From: an uncultured Collinsella sp.
Lineage (GTDB): Bacteria; Actinomycetota; Coriobacteriia; Coriobacteriales; Coriobacteriaceae
DNA length: 36,340 bases
Direction of reading: 5' to 3'
Assembly: GCA_900759335.1 (NCBI GenBank)
Contig: CAAEUX010000075.1
Span: 1-36,340, forward strand
The notes beneath the pieces were generated by a model, which saw only the letters and a program-made list of their open reading frames with translations, made no database searches and was not told where the DNA came from. The position numbers and the translations under genes were made by a program. Every line of letters starts with the position of its first letter. Position 1 is the first letter of the stretch. Below, one piece after another: positions 1 through 8,651 of this stretch.

Positions 1-52
1 GCTCAGGGCGATATACGCCGTGATGCGCGACCGGGTGCCCTACCGGGAGTAG
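1..52 (+). CDS. 3' end of a truncated upstream gene, unidentified
   Basis: A frame open from base 2 reads LRAIYAVMRDRVPYRE and stops at TAG 50-52. The codons (CTC, GCC, TAC, GTG, CGC, GAC) fit real coding sequence in this genome. The aromatic/basic tail ending in VPYRE recalls the C-termini of some IS110-type transposases, but 16 residues are too few to assign a family. It could equally be the end of an unrelated gene. Confidence 0.4.
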   Translation, partial: LRAIYAVMRDRVPYRE

Positions 53-186
53 CCCCGACGGTTGACAAAACTATAGGAACACCCAATGACTAGTCTGAAA
101 TAAATCCCAGACCTCGCTTCAAAATAGTTCGCCAAGGTTTACTATTACGTTCATAAAGTAGTACAAGGCTAACAATGGGGGATAGC
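53..186. other. AT-rich intergenic region upstream of the ABC transporter
   Basis: These 134 bp are clearly more AT-rich than the flanking genes. A TTGACA hexamer sits at 62-67 but I see no convincing -10 at the right distance. TTTACTATTACG near 139-150 is a possible -10 area for the ABC operon. The ribosome binding site for the ATPase is GGGGGA at about 176-181. No operator or terminator was recognised. Confidence 0.35.
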
Positions 187-900
<714 letters not shown>

Positions 901-908
901 GCGGCGCC

Positions 909-3575
909 ATGACACCTCTCGCAAAACGTCTCCCGCGCGAGCTGCGCCGCAATATCGGCAAATACCTGGGTATCTTTTTGCTTATGTGCGGAAGCATCGC
1001 CCTTACCTCGGGCTTTTTGCTCGCAGCGCATTCCATCGGCTGCCTTATCGACGACATGCGCGATGCGTACACGATCGAGGACGGTCGCGTGACCACCTCC
1101 TTCGAGGCCACCAAAGACCAGCTCAAGGCAGCCGAGGATGCAGCCGACGACGCCGGCGGCATCACGCTCTACAAGAATTTCTCCATCGACGCCATCATCA
1201 AAAAGGCGTCCGGCGACGACGGCACCAAGCGCACGCTGCGCACCTATGCGCACCGCACCAAGGTCGATATCGCGTCCTACTGCGAAGGTAGGCAGCCCAA
1301 GACGGACGATGAGGTGGCCATCGACCGTGTCTTTGCTACCAATAACAACCTGTCCGTGGGCGATAAGGTCGAGCTCGAGGGCAGAACCTACACCATCTGC
1401 GGCATCATGACCCAGCCCGATAGCCAGGCGTTGTTCCTCAACAATTCGGACTTTACGGTGAACACCATCACCTATGGTGTTGCCGAGGTCACCGATGCCG
1501 GCTTTGCCGCGCTCGAGGACGCCGGCGGCGCACCCGCCTACACCTACTCCTTCACCCTTAACGACCGCGACCTCTCCACCGCGGACCGCATCGATGCGGA
1601 GCAGGATATGGTGGAGGCGCTGACCGATGCCGATGCACGCGTAGATGAGCTCATCGACGCCGATTCCAACCAGGGCATTGGCTACGCCCGCGACGACGTG
1701 GACGGCGACTCCATGATGTGGATGACGCTGCTCGACATTATTATCGTGATCATGGCGTTCGTCTTTGTGGTCCTTACCGACGCCACCATCGAGGAGGAGA
1801 GCGCCATCATCGGCACGCTGCTCGCCAGCGGCTATCGTCGACGCGAGATCGTGCTGCACTACCTTGCGCTTCCCGCCATCTTGGGCGTGGTCGCGGCGCT
1901 TTTGGGCACTGCGCTCGGCGTTGTGTTCTTTACCGAGCCCATGCGCAGCCTCTATTACGGGTCGTACAGCCTGCCGCCCTTCCAGGTGTACTGGAGCTGG
2001 GAGATCTTTGTGAAGTGCGCCGTGGTTCCCGCCGCCGCGCTCATCCTCATCACGCTGGTGGGCCTGCTTCGCAAAATGGGCAAGACGCCGTTGCAGTTCC
2101 TTCGTCACGAGGCGAGCGGCAAATCGGGCACCAAGCGCGGCTTGCAGCTGCCGGAGCGCATGGGTTTTGTTTCCCGCTTCCGCCTGCGTATCTTCCTGCG
2201 CAACCTGGGCAACTTTGCCACGCTCTTCGTGGGCATTGCGTTTGCGTCGCTGCTGCTGCTCTTTGGCCTGGCGATTCTGCCCACGATGACGCACTACGCC
2301 GACAACCTCGAGACAAGCCTGGTCGCCGAGCACCAGTACACGCTCAAGGCGCCGCTGGAGCTCGAGGGCACTACCGAGGAGCGCGAGCAGTGGTCGGCAC
2401 TCGAGCGCTTGCAGTCGGTTGACGGCGCGCTGCTTTCTGCCGCCCGGGATGCCGATGACGAGCTTGACGACGCGGCCGATGCAGCGCAGACGGCAGCCGA
2501 TACCGCGAGCGCATCTCCGTCTGCCGAGAGCCTGGCCGCGGCGCAGGACGCGCTTGCCAAGGTCCAGGACAAGAAGGATGCGCTCTACGCGCGCCTTGAC
2601 GATCTTGCCGATGCCCTCGGCTGCGACCGCGATGAGGCCATAGGCCTGATCGACAAGGCCTCTAAGATCGACACCGACAACGATGACATTCACCCGGTCA
2701 ATACGACCGACAACGGTGCGGACGCAATCGCACAGGCCGAGAAATACGCCGTCTACCAGCTGCAATACGACCGCGGCGACGGAAATGGCGAGGAGACGAT
2801 TTCCATCTACGGCATCTCGTCCGATTCGCGCTACTGGAAAGGGCTGGACGTCGGCGATGGGCGCGTCGTCTTTGGCGGCGGTCTGCTCGATAAGTTTGGC
2901 TGGAGTGAGGGCCAGAAGGTCACACTCAGCGACAAGTACGAGGGTGAGCATTATTCCCTTGAGTACGCGGGCAAGGACTGTGCCTGGGGCTCCAAGTCGG
3001 ATATGAATATCTATATGAGTATCGACGACTTTAATGAGCTGTTCGACAACGACGCCGCCTACTTTAACGGCTATGTGAGCGACGAGAAGCTCGACCTCGA
3101 TGCCCGTTACTTTGCCGGCGACACCACGCCCGACGACATGCGCGCCGTGGGCGACCAGTTCATCGGCATGATGAGCAAAATGATCGGCATGATGATCGGG
3201 CTCGCGGTATTTATCTTCCTGCTGTTTATGTACCTGCTGACCAAGGCCGTTATCGACCATAGCGCCCGGTCGATTAGCTACATGAAGGTCTTTGGCTATC
3301 GCGATAGCGAGATCTCGCACCTGTACATCCGCTCGATCACACTGTGCGTGGCGGCGTCGCTCGTGCTGAGCCTGCCGGTCATTATTGGCTCGCTCACGGC
3401 CATCTTCCGCTCGATGCTGCTCGCCTACAACGGCAATATCGAGATCTACGTGCCCGCTTGGTCCTTGGCTGCATGCGTCGGCATTGGCTTTGCGACCTAC
3501 CTGGTCGTGGCGCTGCTACACACGCGCTCCATCAAGCGCGTCAGCCTGGCCGAAGCCCTCAAAGTCCAAGAGTAG
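909..3575 (+). CDS. ABC transporter permease with two FtsX domains
   Basis: Membrane subunit of about 888 aa. One TM helix lies near residues 17-40, followed by an extracytoplasmic MacB-PCD-like domain. A first FtsX core (three TM, about 270-395) contains the acidic motif DATIEEESAIIGTLLASGYRR typical of the coupling region. A further TM is near 440-465, then a second large extracytoplasmic region, and a last FtsX core occupies about 755-885. The second outer region has an Ala/Asp-rich stretch (about 500-590) likely to form a helical hairpin. A TTG at 894 is in frame, but ATG 909 gives a normal charged N-terminus. The long-permease architecture resembles BceB-like or lipoprotein-release-like exporters. 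No two-component genes adjoin it in this window, so substrate and control cannot be assigned. Confidence 0.92.
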   Translation: MTPLAKRLPRELRRNIGKYLGIFLLMCGSIALTSGFLLAAHSIGCLIDDMRDAYTIEDGRVTTSFEATKDQLKAAEDAADDAGGITLYKNFSIDAIIKKASGDDGTKRTLRTYAHRTKVDIASYCEGRQPKTDDEVAIDRVFATNNNLSVGDKVELEGRTYTICGIMTQPDSQALFLNNSDFTVNTITYGVAEVTDAGFAALEDAGGAPAYTYSFTLNDRDLSTADRIDAEQDMVEALTDADARVDELIDADSNQGIGYARDDVDGDSMMWMTLLDIIIVIMAFVFVVLTDATIEEESAIIGTLLASGYRRREIVLHYLALPAILGVVAALLGTALGVVFFTEPMRSLYYGSYSLPPFQVYWSWEIFVKCAVVPAAALILITLVGLLRKMGKTPLQFLRHEASGKSGTKRGLQLPERMGFVSRFRLRIFLRNLGNFATLFVGIAFASLLLLFGLAILPTMTHYADNLETSLVAEHQYTLKAPLELEGTTEEREQWSALERLQSVDGALLSAARDADDELDDAADAAQTAADTASASPSAESLAAAQDALAKVQDKKDALYARLDDLADALGCDRDEAIGLIDKASKIDTDNDDIHPVNTTDNGADAIAQAEKYAVYQLQYDRGDGNGEETISIYGISSDSRYWKGLDVGDGRVVFGGGLLDKFGWSEGQKVTLSDKYEGEHYSLEYAGKDCAWGSKSDMNIYMSIDDFNELFDNDAAYFNGYVSDEKLDLDARYFAGDTTPDDMRAVGDQFIGMMSKMIGMMIGLAVFIFLLFMYLLTKAVIDHSARSISYMKVFGYRDSEISHLYIRSITLCVAASLVLSLPVIIGSLTAIFRSMLLAYNGNIEIYVPAWSLAACVGIGFATYLVVALLHTRSIKRVSLAEALKVQE

Positions 3576-3770
3576 TCATCGGGGACGGTCTTAAACGACT
3601 AGTCATCGGGGACAGTCCTTGCCGATTCGCCGGCTCGCCGGCAGGGTTGCCAAGGACTGTCCCCAACTGCCGGCAGGAAAGGAACGTCCCTAGCTGCCAG
3701 GTGGCAAGGCACTCATTTAAGTCCGTCCCCAATGAGTGGTTTCAGTCATTTAAGTCTGTCCCCAACGACT
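3574..3770. repeat. Cluster of short palindromic repeats (REP-like)
   Basis: The gap after the permease is packed with related imperfect palindromes. Three 27-bp units follow the pattern AGTCATTTAAG-NNN-GTCCCCAAYGACT: 3574-3600 (inverted, overlapping the permease stop codon), 3711-3737 and 3744-3770. Between them, GGGGACAGTCCTTG (3608-3621) is repeated inverted as CAAGGACTGTCCCC (3651-3664) around a GC-rich core. The segment 3668-3698 contains TGCCGGCA followed by AAGGAACGTCCCTA. A fourth 27-bp unit lies at 12255-12281, and a relative of 3668-3698 lies at 15892-15925. These look like dispersed REP elements of the kind mobilised by RAYT transposases; no transposase is in the window. Confidence 0.75.
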
Positions 3771-3781
3771 GGGTTTCGCGC

Positions 3782-3812
3782 TTGACTTTGACCCTACTTC
3801 AACGGGTACCAT
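3782..3812 (+). promoter_or_regulatory. Possible promoter of the DUF362 gene
   Basis: TTGACT at 3782-3787 is followed 19 bp later by TACCAT at 3807-3812. The spacing is slightly long and the -10 weak, but it is the best match upstream of the gene at 3855 and lies just beyond the repeat cluster. Confidence 0.35.
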
Positions 3813-3854
3813 CTCCTATGTCTGTAACGCCATATAGACCGAGGGGATAGATCT

Positions 3855-5060
3855 ATGACCGCAACTGCACCCGCGGCACCCGCTAAGGTGTACTTCACCA
3901 ACCTGCGCACGCATGCTCGCGAGAGCCAGCTCGACAAACTCAAGCGCCTCATCCGTCACGCCGGAATTGAGCAGATCGACTTTGAGAACAAGTTCGTCGC
4001 TATCAAGATTCACTTTGGCGAGCTGGGCAACCTGAGCTTTTTGCGCCCCAACTACGCCCGCGCCGTCGCGGATGTCGTGAAGGAGCTGGGCGGCAAGCCC
4101 TTCCTCACCGATTGCAACACGCTCTATGTCGGTAGCCGCAAAAACGCGCTCGAGCACATTGACACCGCTTATCAGAACGGCTTTACCCCGTATGCCACGG
4201 GTTGCCAGATCATCATCGCCGACGGCCTCAAGGGTACCGACGAGGCGCTCGTCCCGGTCGAGGGCGGCGAGTACGTGCACGAGGCCAAGATCGGCCAGGC
4301 ACTCATGGACGCCGATATTGTGATCAGCCTCACCCACTTTAAAGGCCATGAGCAGGCCGGCTTTGGCGGCGCCATGAAGAACCTGGGCATGGGCGGCGGC
4401 AGCCGTGCCGGCAAGATGGAGCAGCATGCCGCCGGCAAGCCGAACGTCGCGACCGAGCACTGCATTGGCTGCCGTGCCTGCGAGAAGATCTGCGCGCACA
4501 GCGCCATCTCGTTCGACGACACCCGCGAGCGCGAGCTTGCCAACGGCAACACCCGCACGGTCCACGTGGCTGCCATCAACCACGATCGCTGCGTGGGCTG
4601 CGGCCGCTGCATCGGCGTGTGCAACCAGGACGCCATCAAGCCCGGCTATGAAGCCGCGGCCGACGTGCTCAACTGCAAGATCGCCGAGTACACCAAGGCC
4701 GTCGTCGACGGCCGCCCGAACTTCCATATCTCGCTTGCCATGGATATCAGCCCCAACTGCGATTGCCATCCCGAAAACGACACGCCTATCGTCAACGACA
4801 TCGGCATGTTCGCGAGCTTCGACCCGGTCGCTATCGATCAGGCCTGCGCCGATGCCGTCATGGCATCCGAGCCGCTGCCCAACACCGAGCTCACCGATAG
4901 CGCGGCCAAGATGGAGCATAACCACGAGCATCTGGAGGGCGAGCAGGCCAAGGATCCCTTCTGCATCACGCATCCCGACACCGACTGGCGCGCGTGCATC
5001 GCGCATGCCGAGAAGATCGGCCTGGGCACGAGCGAGTACGAGCTCATTGAGGTCAAGTAA
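3855..5060 (+). CDS. DUF362 domain protein with two [4Fe-4S] clusters
   Basis: A 401-aa cytoplasmic iron-sulfur protein. The N-terminal two thirds match DUF362, including HFGELGN near 53-59 and HFKGHEQAGFGGAMKNLGMG at 161-180. An inserted ferredoxin module has two CxxCxxCxxxC motifs, Cys203/206/209/213 and Cys246/249/252/256, enough for two [4Fe-4S] clusters. DUF362 proteins are common in anaerobes and are thought to act in electron transfer, but no reaction is established for this subfamily. No signal peptide is visible. It has its own promoter region and terminator and appears monocistronic. Confidence 0.93.
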   Translation: MTATAPAAPAKVYFTNLRTHARESQLDKLKRLIRHAGIEQIDFENKFVAIKIHFGELGNLSFLRPNYARAVADVVKELGGKPFLTDCNTLYVGSRKNALEHIDTAYQNGFTPYATGCQIIIADGLKGTDEALVPVEGGEYVHEAKIGQALMDADIVISLTHFKGHEQAGFGGAMKNLGMGGGSRAGKMEQHAAGKPNVATEHCIGCRACEKICAHSAISFDDTRERELANGNTRTVHVAAINHDRCVGCGRCIGVCNQDAIKPGYEAAADVLNCKIAEYTKAVVDGRPNFHISLAMDISPNCDCHPENDTPIVNDIGMFASFDPVAIDQACADAVMASEPLPNTELTDSAAKMEHNHEHLEGEQAKDPFCITHPDTDWRACIAHAEKIGLGTSEYELIEVK

Positions 5061-5108
5061 CGCCTGTCTATTGGACATATCAAGCGCTTTTGTAGCGCAA
5101 CGTTAGCA

Positions 5109-5145
5109 AAAGCCGCCCGTGAGCACAACGCTCGCGGGCGGCTTT
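5109..5145. terminator. Intrinsic terminator, possibly bidirectional
   Basis: AAAGCCGCCCG (5109-5119) pairs perfectly with CGGGCGGCTTT (5135-5145), and an inner GAGC/GCTC stem closes an ACAAC loop. A short T run is available on either strand, so it can end both the DUF362 transcript and the convergent hydrolase transcript. Confidence 0.8.
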
Positions 5146-5146
5146 C

Positions 5147-5270
5147 CGGAAGTATGCGGCAAATTTCGGGACCGCCGAGCACACGACATTTTTTGGCAAC
5201 AAAACCCCTGATAAATTGTTGGTAAAACTGCGGTCTGGTCGGCAGTTCCAGATTTTGCCGCATACTTCCG
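5147..5270. repeat. 124-bp MITE-like element with terminal inverted repeats
   Basis: CGGAAGTATGCGGCAAA (5147-5163) is repeated as its exact inverse complement at 5254-5270. Similarity between the two ends continues imperfectly for about another 16 bp inwards (11 of 16 positions match). The AT-richer interior has no credible ORF. No clear target-site duplication flanks it. The architecture fits a non-autonomous mobile element or large extragenic palindrome lying between convergent genes. Confidence 0.65.
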
Positions 5271-5310
5271 AAAATAGGGGGTCAGATAAAGCCCAGACGT
5301 TGCTTTTTGC

Positions 5311-6276
5311 CTAAAAATACTCGTTGAGGAAGTCGTCGACCGTGTTCCAGTAGAGTTCGGGGTCGACCTGCGCGCTCTTGGCGTGGGTGGCGCCATGGAT
5401 AGTGAGCTTTTGCTTGACCTTGCTGGCGCACGCGTCGTAGTTTTGGTCGAGCATGCTGTACGGCACAAAGGTGTCTTGGTCACCGTGGATAAACAGCATG
5501 GGAACCGTCGCGCGCTTGAGCTGTTCCACGCTGCTCGCCTTATGAAAGTCGTAGCCCGCGCGCACGTTGCACACCAAGTTTGCTACATCGAGCAAGGGAA
5601 AGCTGGGCAGGCCGAACACGTCCTTGAGCTGCAGAGAAAACTCGTCCCAAACACTCGTATAACCGCAGTCCTCGATAATGCATTTCACGTTTGCGGGCAG
5701 AGATTCCCCCGCGACGTTCATGGCGGTCGCCGCGCCCATGGATTCGCCAAAGACCAGGATGCGCGCCTTGGGGTCAGCCTGAACGATTCGCTCGATCCAT
5801 GCGACGATGTCGAGGCGCTCGGGCCAGCCCATGCCGATATAGTCGCCGCCGGAGCGCTCGTGGGCGCGGGCAGCGGGTGCGAGTACGTTCATGCCGCGGT
5901 CGTGGAATCGCTTGACGTATCGGGCCATACCGATGGGCTCGTTGGTATATCCATGCAGGCAGACGGCGTAGTCGTGCGTGCTCTCCGACGCAGCAAAATA
6001 CCAGGCGGCAAGCTCGGTCCCGTCGTCCGCGGTGAGGTTGCTGCTCTCGCGATTCTCTTTAAACCACGCCCGCGCCTCGGTGTCCTCGGCATCCGGCTGC
6101 TCACCTTCTTTGTCGTTCTTGCTATCCTGCATCATCTTCATGGTGTACGGCGCTTGGGGGTTCAGGGCAAAGTCAAACAAAAAGTTGCCGGCAAATCCGA
6201 GCAGCGCAACGACAGCCACTAGCGCAGCGATGCCGGCTATCTTGAGCTTTCGATGGGAACGTGCGTTTTGAGCCAT
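5311..6276 (-). CDS. Membrane-anchored alpha/beta hydrolase
   Basis: A 321-aa serine hydrolase. Residues 11-36 form a hydrophobic signal anchor after a basic N-terminus, so the catalytic domain probably faces outward. The fold is clear: oxyanion segment CLHGYTNEP (106-114), nucleophile elbow GESMG with Ser179, acid Asp268 in GDQDTFVP, and His298 in GATHAKS form a complete triad. It resembles the BEM46/YfhR-like DUF1749/peptidase S9-type hydrolases of Gram-positive bacteria. The substrate is unknown. AGGAG precedes the ATG at good spacing. It faces the DUF362 gene across a shared terminator and diverges from the hemolysin-III gene. Confidence 0.9.
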   Translation of the reverse strand: MAQNARSHRKLKIAGIAALVAVVALLGFAGNFLFDFALNPQAPYTMKMMQDSKNDKEGEQPDAEDTEARAWFKENRESSNLTADDGTELAAWYFAASESTHDYAVCLHGYTNEPIGMARYVKRFHDRGMNVLAPAARAHERSGGDYIGMGWPERLDIVAWIERIVQADPKARILVFGESMGAATAMNVAGESLPANVKCIIEDCGYTSVWDEFSLQLKDVFGLPSFPLLDVANLVCNVRAGYDFHKASSVEQLKRATVPMLFIHGDQDTFVPYSMLDQNYDACASKVKQKLTIHGATHAKSAQVDPELYWNTVDDFLNEYF

Positions 6277-6303
6277 GCAGTACTCTCCTATAAGATGTTA
6301 ATA

Positions 6304-6348
6304 CATCAACATTTAATGCAAGCGCATTATGGACGTTCGCCGTTGATG
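6304..6348. promoter_or_regulatory. Nested palindromes in the divergent promoter region
   Basis: TAATGC-AAGC-GCATTA (6314-6329) is a perfect palindrome. It is flanked by CATCAAC (6304-6310) and its inverse GTTGATG (6342-6348), the latter continuing into TCAAC. The region lies about 30-70 bp upstream of the hydrolase start and may be an operator. No regulator can be named. Confidence 0.4.
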
Positions 6349-6397
6349 CGTCAACAGGCAAAGAATGGGTAAACAAAGGGTCACGTATGGTGCAAAT

Positions 6398-6427
6398 TTC
6401 GCACGTACCCAGACGCTTTGATATAGT
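6398..6427 (+). promoter_or_regulatory. Candidate promoter of the hemolysin-III gene
   Basis: TTCGCA (6398-6403) and TATAGT (6422-6427) are separated by 18 bp, and the gene starts 35 bp downstream of the -10. Confidence 0.45.
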
Positions 6428-6462
6428 GTTGAGAACTCTTTACGTTGGAGGATGTAACCGGC

Positions 6463-7146
6463 ATGTCCGATTCGAGCGACAGTTCTAAGCCGCGACCCAA
6501 GACCGCGGCCGTTCCACACTACACGGTGGGCGAGGAGATCATGAACTCCGTCACCCATGGTGTCGGCTGCCTGCTGGGTATCGCCGGCCTGGTGCTCCTG
6601 ATCGTATTCGCTGCCCTGCGCGGCGGAGGCCCGGCCCACATGGCCGCGGCGATTGTCTATGGCGTCAGCATTATTCTCGAATATCTGGCCTCCACGCTCT
6701 ATCACGCGATTCAGCCCGCGGGCGCCAAGCGCGTGTTCCGCATTATCGACCACAGCTGCATCTACTTGCTCATAGCCGGCAGCTATACGCCGTTTTGCCT
6801 CATCACGCTCGCAAACGACGGCGGCCCTATGCTGTTCTTTGCCGTGTGGGCCATTGCCATCATCGGCATCGCACTCGAGTGCTTTATGCGCGAGCGTCAA
6901 CCGCACTGGGTAAGCGGCTTGGTCTACCTGCTGATGGGTTGGCTCGTCGTCTTTAAGCTGCCCGAGCTCGTGGCGCTGTTGAACCCCGTCGCGCTTGCCC
7001 TGCTCGCCGTCGGCGGCGTGTGCTACACCGTGGGCGTGCCGTTCTATATCGCCAAAAACGTGCGCTATCTGCACAGTGTGTTTCACTTGTGGGTGCTCGC
7101 CGGCAGTATCTTCCAGTTCATGGCGGTGATCCTCTTCGTAATCTAG
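6463..7146 (+). CDS. Hemolysin III / PAQR family membrane protein
   Basis: A 227-aa integral membrane protein with seven predicted helices, the size of bacterial YqfA/HlyIII proteins. Family signatures present are NSVTHGVG (28-35), the LYHAI helix with His81, FRIIDHSCIYLLIAGSYTPF (92-111), and the C-terminal HSVFHLWVLAGS with His204 and His208. In PAQR proteins, histidines and an acidic residue in such positions hold a zinc ion that supports a putative amidohydrolase-like activity. Haemolysis by this family is not a general property. The start is ATG 6463 with GGAGG at 6447-6451; an in-frame TTG at 6445 has no comparable site. Confidence 0.93.
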   Translation: MSDSSDSSKPRPKTAAVPHYTVGEEIMNSVTHGVGCLLGIAGLVLLIVFAALRGGGPAHMAAAIVYGVSIILEYLASTLYHAIQPAGAKRVFRIIDHSCIYLLIAGSYTPFCLITLANDGGPMLFFAVWAIAIIGIALECFMRERQPHWVSGLVYLLMGWLVVFKLPELVALLNPVALALLAVGGVCYTVGVPFYIAKNVRYLHSVFHLWVLAGSIFQFMAVILFVI

Positions 7147-7253
7147 CGACCGCGCCCACGGCCCCGCTCGCACGGGTGACTGGTGCAATTGCCGTATCCG
7201 CCATCAACGTTTTACCCTGACGTCCCGAATCTTGGAGGTTCGAGAAACTCCCG

Positions 7254-8627
7254 ATGGACATAACCATCTCCCTTATCACTACCCTCGTCCTGACGCTTAT
7301 CAACGGCTACTTCTCCATGTCCGAGATGGCTCTCACCACGGCTAAGCGCGCCGTGTTGGAGCACGATGCCGAGGAGGGCGATAAGCGCGCCGAGCGCGCC
7401 GTCCAGCTCGCCGCCGACTCCGATCAGCTGTTGGCCACCATCCAGGTCGCTATCACGCTCGTGGGCTTCGCCTCGTCCGCCGTCGCATCGACGAGCCTGT
7501 CCGACCCGCTTGCCACGTGGCTCATGAGCTTTGGCATCGCGCCGCTCTCTGCCATCGCGCGCGGCCTGGCGCCGGTCATCATCACCGTCGCCGTCGCCTT
7601 CGTGTCCATCGTGATCGGCGAGCTCGTGCCCAAGCGCATTGGTCTGGCCAATGCCGAGGGCGTGTCCAAGCAAGTCGTGGGGCCGCTTTCGGTGTTCCAA
7701 AAGATCGCCCGCCCGCTCGTGTGGCTGACCGGTGCCTGCTCCGACGGCCTGGCCCGCATCCTGCGCATCAAGAGCGCCGACGACCGCCAGAACGTCTCGG
7801 AGGAAGAAATCAAGTACATGGTCTCGGAGCAGGACGACCTGCTCGACGAGGAAAAGCGCATGATCCACGAGATCTTCGACCTGGGCGACACCGTGGCTCG
7901 CGAGGTCATGGTGCCGCGCGTGGACACCACTATGTGCGAGGACGACGAGACAGTCGCCGACGTGTTGTCCACCATGCGCCAGACCGGTTTCAGCCGCATC
8001 CCCGTCTATCACGAGGACCCCGACAACGTCGCGGGCATCGCGCACATCAAGGACCTGATCCAGCCCGCGCTCGACGGCAAGGGCGACCAGCCCATCGCCG
8101 ATTACCTGCGTGACGCCACCTTTGTGCCCGATACCAAGGACATCCTGCCGCTGCTGTCCGAGATGCAGACCTCGCACGACCAGATCGTGGTGGTCGTGGA
8201 CGAGTACGGCGGCACGGCCGGCATCATCACCATCGAGGACATCGTCGAGGAGATCGTGGGCGAGATCGAGGACGAGTTCGACCCCGACAACAAGTACCTC
8301 ACGCGCCTTTCGCGCCGCGAGTGGCTTGTCGATGGGCGTTTTTCGTGCGATGACGCGATTGAGCTTGGTTGGCCGCTCGAGGAAAGCGATGATTATGAGA
8401 CCATCGCCGGCTGGATTTTGGAGCTTTGCGACTCGGTGCCCGACATCGGAGAGGTGTTTGAGGTCGCAGGGTACAAGTTCAAGGTACAGTCGATGCGTGG
8501 CCAGCGCATCTCGCTCATTCGCGTGATCGCTCCGGCCGAAACCGATAAGAAGGATTCCGAGTCCTCGGCAGAGAAGCCGGCGGCGTCGGGTGCGGGCTCT
8601 GCGGATCCGCACGATGGCGACGAGTAG
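7254..8627 (+). CDS. CNNM/CorC-type transporter-associated protein (DUF21, CBS pair, CorC_HlyC)
   Basis: A 457-aa protein of the TlyC/YhdP/MpfA group. The order is DUF21 membrane domain (about 1-190, several TM, starting LINGYFSMSEMALTTAKR), a CBS pair (about 215-335, REVMVPRVDT and the VVDEYGGTAGIIT block), a CorC_HlyC domain (about 350-430), and a low-complexity tail. Homologues export or regulate Mg2+ or other divalent ions (CorC, MpfA, eukaryotic CNNM), so Mg2+ efflux is likely. The older label hemolysin is misleading. GGAGG lies 15 bp before ATG, rather far. The next gene starts 24 bp after the stop and is probably co-transcribed. Confidence 0.93.
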   Translation: MDITISLITTLVLTLINGYFSMSEMALTTAKRAVLEHDAEEGDKRAERAVQLAADSDQLLATIQVAITLVGFASSAVASTSLSDPLATWLMSFGIAPLSAIARGLAPVIITVAVAFVSIVIGELVPKRIGLANAEGVSKQVVGPLSVFQKIARPLVWLTGACSDGLARILRIKSADDRQNVSEEEIKYMVSEQDDLLDEEKRMIHEIFDLGDTVAREVMVPRVDTTMCEDDETVADVLSTMRQTGFSRIPVYHEDPDNVAGIAHIKDLIQPALDGKGDQPIADYLRDATFVPDTKDILPLLSEMQTSHDQIVVVVDEYGGTAGIITIEDIVEEIVGEIEDEFDPDNKYLTRLSRREWLVDGRFSCDDAIELGWPLEESDDYETIAGWILELCDSVPDIGEVFEVAGYKFKVQSMRGQRISLIRVIAPAETDKKDSESSAEKPAASGAGSADPHDGDE

Positions 8628-8651
8628 GGCAAGGAAGAGTAGGGGAGAGTT

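Noticed and set aside
3574..3770. CRISPR array
   Set aside because: Units are palindromic, unevenly spaced and in both orientations, with no regular spacers and no cas genes nearby.
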